The translations under genes were made by a program, and so were the position numbers. Shown piece by piece: positions 58,289-64,000 of a DNA stretch of 64,000 nucleotides. How positions within the stretch are numbered: position 1 is the stretch's first letter; each line of letters opens with the position of its first letter. Under the pieces are notes generated by a model. The model was not told where the DNA came from. It ran no database searches and saw nothing but the letters and a program-made list of their open reading frames with translations. The stretch is from an uncultured Prevotella sp. GTDB lineage: Bacteria; Bacteroidota; Bacteroidia; Bacteroidales; Bacteroidaceae. The stretch is from NCBI GenBank assembly GCA_938028745.1, contig CALIZL010000037.1, forward strand, positions 28,886 to 92,885, read 5' to 3'.

Positions 58289-59712
58289 AGTGCAGGGCGT
58301 GCATGATGGGCGTTGTCGGCGTCCTTGTTGCGTGGGTTGTGTCGGTGCCTGTTCGTGGTGCAAAGGCCATGTTTGCAGGCACGAATATGGCTTGCGCGCA
58401 TAACGGCGATGATTTTTCGTACACCGAAGGCGATGATATGCGGCGTGCCGATACCGCTTTGGCTGTTGTTCCCACGTCGCACGCCCTGTCTTCCTCCACC
58501 ACTCCTATTATATATAAGGAGTACCACGGACAAGATAGTGCTGCTTTTCGCGCAGTTGGCGAAAGAGTTGTTGCGGCATGTTCCGATACTCCTATTATAT
58601 ATAAGGGGTGCCAACGTTGGGATAATGCCGCTTTTCGCACCGTTGGCGACAGAGTTGAAGCGGCGTGTGCGGATACTCCTATTATATATATGGGCTCGCA
58701 GATGCAGAGTAGGGACTTGGCAGTGGGTGGTGAAGGCGGTCTGGTTGCGCCGCGTTCTTTGCCTGAATTGGGTCTTTCCAAACGCGTTGAAAACGAGAAA
58801 GCAACGCGCAATTCCGCCCGCGTGCCAACGCCTTCCACACGACTAACCCCTTACCATGCGCCTTGGATAAGCGCGCCGCAGCCAGACTCCACTGCGATGC
58901 AGTGGTTTCTGCGAACATATAGGCACAACGGCCGACCGCGTAAGGCCTACGTTAGCGTGGCCACCACAGGTAAAACGCAACTGCTGGTGAACGGAATGAA
59001 CGTAAGCCGAAACCTCTTTGAGCCCCATCGCGCACAAGGCGACACGTCGGTTGTTAACATCGTCTACGACGTTACGCCTTTCCTATCCCGCAACGCCAAC
59101 ACCATCTCGCTGTGGTATTGCCCTACAATGCCCCATGTGGGTCGCCGTCAAGTGGCCGTTTGCTATTGGGGCGAAAACGCGGACGGTAGTCCTTTCGCCT
59201 TCCAAAGCGATGAAAATTGGGCTTGCAGGCGAGCAAACCGAGGACTGCAACCACCCGAAAGCGAATGGCAAGACGGCAGCGACAAGGCCTTGCCCTGGCA
59301 AATTAACCTTGCCGACACCATCTCTTGGCAATCGCCCGTGCGCTATGCGCATCCCGAAACGCTGCCTCCCGCCACACCCTTGCGGCTCGTTCGCGCTCCG
59401 CGGGTGGTCAAAGTGTTCGGCCCAAGCTATGTAGACGTGCGCAACGACACCCTTACATACGTCTTCCCCCATCATTTTCAGGGCGTTGTACGTATTACTT
59501 TTAGGGGAACTCGAACGGGAGAAAAAGTTTACATCAACGACTTCCGCTATGTTTGCAATAGCGCAACAGACGAGCAGTTTTTCTGCAAATTCATTGTTAA
59601 ACCAACCTTTAAACTTATTGTCCACGGAGACAAGTACTTTCGTTCAGAACATGTCCAAAATATTGAAGCTTTGGGAACATCAATTGTTCTGTATGAGAAG
59701 TTTCTTTTTTAA
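58285..59712 (+). CDS. Rhamnosidase N-domain-like protein with 29-residue tandem repeats
   Basis: 475 residues, start overlapping the GH95 stop. A putative signal peptide (CMMGVVGVLVAWVVSVPVRG) is followed by a tandem repeat of 29 residues starting TPIIYK at residues ~73, 102 and 131 (DNA at 58501, 58588, 58675, each with CTCCTATTATATATA). From about residue 195 it resembles the N-terminal beta-sandwich domain of Bacteroidota alpha-L-rhamnosidases (WFLRTYRHNGRPRKAYVSVA, VYDVTPFLSRNANTISLWYC, YINDFRYVCNSATDEQFFCK). The catalytic domain is absent, so it is a stand-alone accessory or a truncated enzyme. The repeat region is also open in other frames, and its coding role is uncertain. Confidence 0.7.
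   Translation: MKCRACMMGVVGVLVAWVVSVPVRGAKAMFAGTNMACAHNGDDFSYTEGDDMRRADTALAVVPTSHALSSSTTPIIYKEYHGQDSAAFRAVGERVVAACSDTPIIYKGCQRWDNAAFRTVGDRVEAACADTPIIYMGSQMQSRDLAVGGEGGLVAPRSLPELGLSKRVENEKATRNSARVPTPSTRLTPYHAPWISAPQPDSTAMQWFLRTYRHNGRPRKAYVSVATTGKTQLLVNGMNVSRNLFEPHRAQGDTSVVNIVYDVTPFLSRNANTISLWYCPTMPHVGRRQVAVCYWGENADGSPFAFQSDENWACRRANRGLQPPESEWQDGSDKALPWQINLADTISWQSPVRYAHPETLPPATPLRLVRAPRVVKVFGPSYVDVRNDTLTYVFPHHFQGVVRITFRGTRTGEKVYINDFRYVCNSATDEQFFCKFIVKPTFKLIVHGDKYFRSEHVQNIEALGTSIVLYEKFLF
58501..58692 (+). repeat. 87-bp in-frame tandem repeat
   Basis: Two full 87-bp units and part of a third. Each unit begins ACTCCTATTATATATA. The period is a multiple of three and keeps the frame of the host gene. 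Confidence 0.85.
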
Positions 59713-59756
59713 TAAGTAACTATTTTCGATTTTTCGTTCTTTTTTCTTGTCGAAAG

Positions 59757-59788
59757 CTTGCAGTTCTGCTCAAAATTTCCTATATTTG
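59757..59788 (+). promoter_or_regulatory. Promoter of AraC-family gene
   Basis: CTTG (59757-59760), 20-bp spacer, TATATTTG (59781-59788). Start near 59795, giving a very short leader before the ATG at 59808. Confidence 0.6.
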
Positions 59789-59807
59789 CGAAGTAAAAGG
59801 TAAGGAA

Positions 59808-60686
59808 ATGCGGAAACTACAATTGAACGACTTGACAATTCCCATTGTCAAAGAAAGCTGCGACGTTGTGTGTATGGACGACGACTTAGTTCTCGTCGAC
59901 GACCTCAACAAGCTGTCGGACCTCATGGGTCCGCACAAAATGCAATGTTTGGTGCTAGCCATTTGTGCTCAGGGTAGCGCCCGTTACACAGTAGACACGA
60001 TTACGTATGAGCTTCAACCCAACCACATCATGGTTGTTCCTGCTGGCCCAATACTCAACAGCGGGGAGTTGAGCACCAACTGCAAGGGTATAGCCATACT
60101 GTTGTCTAAGGACTTCATGAACGAAATCATCATGGGCATCCATGAACTTTCGTCCTTGATACTCTTCTCACGAACCAACCCTGTATTCACACTCAATGCC
60201 GAAGAGGGAAGCGAAATGCTCCTCCACCTGTCGCTCATTGAGAAGAAAATGCAGCAGGCTGGGCATAGGTATCGCAAAGATACGGTGCGTTCGATGATTA
60301 CGACGATGATTTACAACGCCTCGGACGCAATCTATCGTGTACAACAGACTACGGACTTGAAGAAGACACGAGCCGAAGCCATCTTCGCCAAGTTCATTAA
60401 AATGGTAGAACAGAACTTTAAAAAAGAAAGACGCGTAAGCTGGTATGGCGAGCAATTGGGCATCACGCCTAAGTATCTCTCCGAAACGGTGCGCAACGTT
60501 AGCAAGCGAACGCCCAACCAATGGATTGACAAGTACATCACGTTGGAGTTGCGCGTGCAACTTAAAAACACCACTAAGAGCGTGAAGGAAATAGCCCAAG
60601 AACTCAATTTCCCCAACCAAAGCTTCCTAGGGAAGTTCTTCAAAGAACAGGTGGGAGTTTCCCCGTCGCAGTACCGTAAACGGTAA
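59808..60686 (+). CDS. AraC-family transcriptional regulator
   Basis: 292 residues. The N-terminal cupin-like sensing domain contains ICAQGSARYTVDTITYELQP and NHIMVVPAGPILN. The C-terminal DNA-binding domain has two helix-turn-helix units: VSWYGEQLGITPKYLSETVR and KSVKEIAQELNFPNQSFLGK, ending in the AraC signature FFKEQVGVSPSQYRKR. Probably controls genes in response to a small ligand. Its target is unknown; the adjacent fucosidase pair, upstream on the same strand, is one candidate. Confidence 0.93.
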   Translation: MRKLQLNDLTIPIVKESCDVVCMDDDLVLVDDLNKLSDLMGPHKMQCLVLAICAQGSARYTVDTITYELQPNHIMVVPAGPILNSGELSTNCKGIAILLSKDFMNEIIMGIHELSSLILFSRTNPVFTLNAEEGSEMLLHLSLIEKKMQQAGHRYRKDTVRSMITTMIYNASDAIYRVQQTTDLKKTRAEAIFAKFIKMVEQNFKKERRVSWYGEQLGITPKYLSETVRNVSKRTPNQWIDKYITLELRVQLKNTTKSVKEIAQELNFPNQSFLGKFFKEQVGVSPSQYRKR

Positions 60687-61467
60687 CCGCCCTCAGGTGC
60701 ATGGTTTTCTTTCTGCAATGTCGCCCCAACAATGAGTACATCATGGCAGATTGGGCTCGGCACATGCACCACCGAGCAGGCAAGGAATAGAGTTAGAGTG
60801 AATTAGAAACTTAATTTCGGAGCAGAGAATTTAGAGTTAGACTTAACTGATAACATTTATTGAAACATCGTAGGAAGAGTTAGACAGAAACATAAGAGAA
60901 CGAGAATGAGAGGGTTGATGCTAGTTGTATTGCAACTTTTGCTGGTGCAATACACATACCTCCTCATTCTTACTGCGAATGCTGCAATTGGCCTTTAAGG
61001 GCATCATTGTATCTTTGCAATATGGATTTGAACACCTTTCCCACTTCTTCTGCATGTGTGTTGCATGCCAACCTTAATGAATGAGCGCGCTCGGCTTGCG
61101 TGTTTTGGCATGCCGATAGTTGCACTGGGCGTTTATGGCATAGCCCATAATGCGGCCAAATGGGAAGGCAATGTGTACGAAGTGAAGGCAAGTGCTGCAA
61201 CATCCCTTGTTGTGGGCTAGGGCTTACGGCGCAGGTGTTAACCGCGGCGCGCCTCTTCCTAGCTTGTCAACATCCTCTCATTGGTTTTTCGCGTTGGCGG
61301 TTTCTCCTTGGGTGTGACCTCAGTAGTTCATAATCACCAAAATAAATAACGTTCAAACGCCCTTGGAGGAACCGCCTCCCTCGTTGCTCGCGCGTCATAC
61401 CGCACCTGAACAGCGATGTGCTTGGCATCGAATGGCGCGGAAAACCATTTTCATAATCTTGCAAAAG
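60687..61467. other. Intergenic, no supported gene
   Basis: Overlapping short frames on both strands, none with a domain. No RNA gene recognised. Confidence 0.4.
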
Positions 61468-61819
61468 TACGTGTGCTTCTTGGCGTATGTGCATGTACTT
61501 CCATATTCAAGGGCATCTGTTCCCTTGGCGTGTTCGCGTGTTTCTCAAAGCAAGCATTACCACTTCTTGGCCAAACGCATGTATTTCTTAGTGTAAGTGC
61601 ATGGGTTCCTTTCGTATAAGTGCATGTACTCCTTTATATAAGCACATGTGCTCCTTGGCGCATGTGCATGTACTTTCATATTCAAGGGCGTCTGTTCCCT
61701 TGGCGTGTTCGCGTGTTTCTCAAAGCAAGCATTACCACTTCTTGGCCTAACGCATGTACTTCTTTGTGTAAGTGCATGTGTTCCTTTCGTATAAGTGCAT
61801 GTACTCCTTTATATATGTG
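61468..61819. repeat. 176-bp tandem duplication with GTGCATGTACTT units
   Basis: 61468-61643 and 61644-61819 are near-identical (CTTGGCGTGTTCGCGTGTTT, CAAAGCAAGCATTACCACTT in both). Shorter units such as AAGTGCATGTACTCCTTTAT recur inside and continue to about 61890. Small frames here are translated repeats. Confidence 0.85.
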
Positions 61820-62250
61820 CATGTACTTCTTTGTATGTGTTCATGTATTTCTTTGTGTATGTGCATGTACTCCCTTGTGTAAGTGCATGTGCCTTTTGAT
61901 GTAATCATCCAAACTTTTGGGTTTGTGTGCATTGCCTGCGTTGTGCCAGCGCATCTGTTTCTTAGCATAGGCGTGTGCCTTTTGGGTTTTGAGCGCATGT
62001 TCTTTGTGGTGAAAAGCCCCCTCTTCTTGCTCTATGCGCATGTACTTCTTGTTCGGAGGTGCGTGTGCTTATTTTGGGGAAACACGTCCTTTCTCACGTT
62101 TTTGTGCATTCTTTCTGCTTATGAAAGATGCTCTTTTCATTGTGCCACATAATATTTACATAGGCAGTACTTTGTACGAAGTGCGGCTTAGTGCGTTGCG
62201 TTACGAAGAAAAGATTAGCGTTGAAACCCCAAACAATTCGCCATGTTCTT

Positions 62251-62452
62251 TAACCCAAATCGGGAATTTGAGCCTGTACAGATTTTGTTTGACTGTTGAG
62301 CACCTTGCCTGTCTTGTCCTTGAAGGCGTGGCGGGCAACGTTAAAAGAATAAGAAAGGCAAGATGTTCAACAGACAAATGGAGGGTGAACAAGAAACAAG
62401 GGAAACAACTTAAAAATGTCTGATAAGCGGTTTAACAACCGATAGTACTTTA
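62251..62452 (+). repeat. Dispersed ~200-bp hairpin element, copy 5
   Basis: Begins TAACCCAAATCGGGAATTTG and ends near AACAACCGATAGTACTTTA. Internal inverted arms CCTTGCCTGTCTTGTCCTTG and AAGAATAAGAAAGGCAAGAT. Same orientation as copy 1. Confidence 0.75.
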
Positions 62453-62826
62453 AGTAACTGTGTCTTAACTTGTTGTCGCAAAAGTTCAGCGTGCGACTAA
62501 GATGCCGTTCATTTTGTCACAAGTTGTATAATGTTTGTTTCGTGCCGCATAAACATTCTGCCAAAAATCGAGCATAATGGAATAAAGGGAACAAGTTGGG
62601 TAGCTAGGTGCTTGATGCTGAAAACGTTGTTGAAGTGTTAAAATATCGCGCTTGAACAAAAAATATGTTCTAAAAGTTGGCGACATGTAAAATATTATGC
62701 GTAACTTAGCAGTCGACAAACGAAAGGGGTCTTTGCCACTGAAAAGCTCAACATACCGTGAACGACATTTAGTTGTGCAAACAAGACTTCCATTCAACTA
62801 AACTAAAATCTTAAATTCTACGCACA

Positions 62827-62988
62827 ATGACGGTTACACAGATTCTCTCTTGCATCATAGCCCCTGTGCTAATGCCGCTATTTACACGCCGTGAACACTG
62901 GAAAGTGAAAGTATACTTTTGTGTGCTTTGCGCACTATGCACGCCTTTGGCAGGCATACCGCTTTTTCTTTTCTTGCGTAAGTTCTAA
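62827..62988 (+). CDS. Small two-helix membrane protein (53 aa)
   Basis: A 53-codon frame: ATG at 62827, TAA at 62986-62988. It predicts two hydrophobic segments (ILSCIIAPVLMPLF and VYFCVLCALCTPLAGIPLFL) around a basic loop (TRREHWKVK). Composition and topology look like a real small inner-membrane protein, but I recognise no family. Confidence 0.5.
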   Translation: MTVTQILSCIIAPVLMPLFTRREHWKVKVYFCVLCALCTPLAGIPLFLFLRKF

Positions 62989-63575
62989 CATCCCTCCTCG
63001 CTTTGAGTGAAACGTCAACTTGCCGTGCATCTACCTAGGCTGCGGCAAGTGTGGAATGTTGCGCTTTATCATCGTGGGTTGCGACATGGTTTTATGTTGT
63101 AGACAAGTGCCATGTCGTTGTAAGGTTTGCGCCTTGTATGCTGTTACGGGGTGTAAGTAACGATGTGCTGTGTCCTTCTTCTTTAACGGCTGGTCCTAGA
63201 AAAGCCCACATGATGTTTCTTAGGCACGCTCTAAACACTCCCCACTAAGGTTCAATTGCCGTTCCTTGGTATTGTTTTCCACGGTCTTTTTGCTTCTCTT
63301 CACGGCTTTTTTGTTTGTGTTCGCCATCTTATTTTGTTTGTATTCGCTGTCTTATTTTGTTTGTCTTCACAGCTTTTCAGTTTGTGTTCGCCGTCTTTTA
63401 TTTGTTTGTCTTCTCTGTCTTAGTCTTGCGCTTTTCAGTCTCATTGCACACAATGCGCCTTCAATTAGGTAAGCAAAAACTACGCAGGTAACCCCCAAAA
63501 ACGCCCAATCAAATTTTAGAACGAGCCTTAAAACCAACAAACTCATCCACTTAAATGCTTAAATCCTCATTATCA
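62989..63575. other. Intergenic, T-rich low-complexity tract
   Basis: 63260-63420 is made of repeated TTTGTTTGT...TTCGC...TCTT phrases (for example GTTTGTGTTCGCCATCTTAT and variants). The short frames in it are hydrophobic by base composition only. Confidence 0.45.
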
Positions 63576-63607
63576 TTTGGCTGTTTAAAAAGAAATAAGT
63601 AATTTTG
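63576..63607 (+). promoter_or_regulatory. rpmH promoter
   Basis: TTTG (63576-63579), 20-bp spacer, TAATTTTG (63600-63607): full consensus match, 42 bp before the ATG. Confidence 0.82.
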
Positions 63608-63649
63608 CACCTCAAAAGCGAGATTATAACAATAAATTAAGATAAAGCA

Positions 63650-63805
63650 ATGAAAAGAACATTTCAGCCCCACAACCGCAGAAGGGTGAATAAGCACGGC
63701 TTCCGTGAGAGGATGTCAACGAAGAATGGTCGTCGCGTTTTGGCTGCTCGCCGTGCGCGCGGTCGTAAGAAACTCACCGTTTCTGACGAGCATCACGGAA
63801 AATAA
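63650..63805 (+). CDS. rpmH: 50S ribosomal protein L34
   Basis: 51 residues, [20 protein letters not shown] followed by [20 protein letters not shown], the classic L34 sequence. Component of the large ribosomal subunit. It has its own consensus promoter and a strong terminator. Confidence 0.98.
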   Translation: MKRTFQPHNRRRVNKHGFRERMSTKNGRRVLAARRARGRKKLTVSDEHHGK

Positions 63806-63836
63806 GTCGCGGCTACGGCCTCGCTTAACGACATTG

Positions 63837-63880
63837 CAAGGCAGCGATGAAACAAATTGTTTCGTCGCTGCCTTGTTCGT
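63837..63880 (+). terminator. Intrinsic terminator after rpmH
   Basis: 17-bp stem CAAGGCAGCGATGAAAC / GTTTCGTCGCTGCCTTG (one wobble) with loop AAATT, then TTCGTTT. Confidence 0.8.
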
Positions 63881-63913
63881 TTGGGGGGATTTGAGGAAAC
63901 AAACTCGACCCCT

Positions 63914-64000
63914 CTCGGCCTCAGCCCTGCCCCTCTCGGCCTTGCTTCCTGTCCCAATCAGCCTCGCCCCAACCCCTCTCGGCCTCACCCCCAACCCCTC
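63914..64000. repeat. C-rich CCCCTCTCGGCCT repeats at window end
   Basis: CCCCTCTCGGCCT occurs at least three times with CCCCAACCCCTC spacers and runs off the window edge. Confidence 0.75.

Noticed and set aside
62486..62797. 103-codon minus-strand frame
   Set aside because: No recognisable domain or signal; it lies between repeat copy 5 and the small membrane protein without a promoter.

Overview
The window comes from a Bacteroidota genome, most likely Prevotella or a close relative. The support is: two SusC/SusD outer-membrane uptake loci, many lipoproteins, secreted proteins with type IX secretion (T9SS) C-terminal tails, start regions with A-rich leaders, and repeated promoters of the Bacteroidota form (TTTG, about 19-20 bp, TAnnTTTG). 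No 16S gene is present, so genus is an inference.

Layout. 1-2.8 kb is gene-poor and full of repeats. 2.8-17.1 kb holds a TPR/HTH regulator, divergent from a first SusC/SusD locus (SusC, SusD, DUF4843 lipoprotein, PKD-like lipoprotein, unknown secreted protein), then an M16 peptidase. 17.1-25.3 kb is a repeat-bounded CRISPR island: tracrRNA (minus strand), cas9, a cas1 cut off exactly at the first CRISPR repeat, and a 15-spacer array, with no cas2 and no leader. 25.3-33.1 kb is a minus-strand, tightly packed operon for three secreted proteins with T9SS-like tails (unknown beta-rich protein, subtilisin-like protease, leucine-rich-repeat protein). 33.8-42.3 kb is a second SusC/SusD locus (SusC, SusD, zinc metallopeptidase lipoprotein, DUF4302, BACON-type lipoprotein). 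43.3-55.5 kb is largely housekeeping: NUDIX hydrolase, esterase, DEAD-box helicase, pnp, recO, tRNA-Glu, rpsT, a small secreted protein, gyrB. 55.9-60.7 kb holds a GH95 alpha-L-fucosidase, a coupled rhamnosidase-N-like protein and an AraC regulator. 60.7-64 kb is repeat-rich, with a small membrane protein and rpmH.

The most interesting part is the CRISPR island. The interference parts (Cas9 with all RuvC/HNH residues, a tracrRNA with anti-repeat, nexus and terminator, and an array) look intact. The adaptation part is broken: Cas1 keeps its first active-site Glu (E149) but loses the rest, and its stop codon lies inside repeat 1. The tracrRNA and cas9 promoters are divergent and physically interlaced. 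The island is bracketed by two copies of a 161-bp MITE-like element, each followed by a copy of a ~200-bp dispersed hairpin element that occurs five times in the window. An inverted ~0.9-1.1 kb non-coding element links the right side of the island to the left end of the window.

Functional reading (inference): both Sus-type loci carry or adjoin peptidases, so they may serve peptide or glycoprotein uptake; the secreted subtilisin and the GH95 fucosidase fit a host-glycoprotein-degrading lifestyle.
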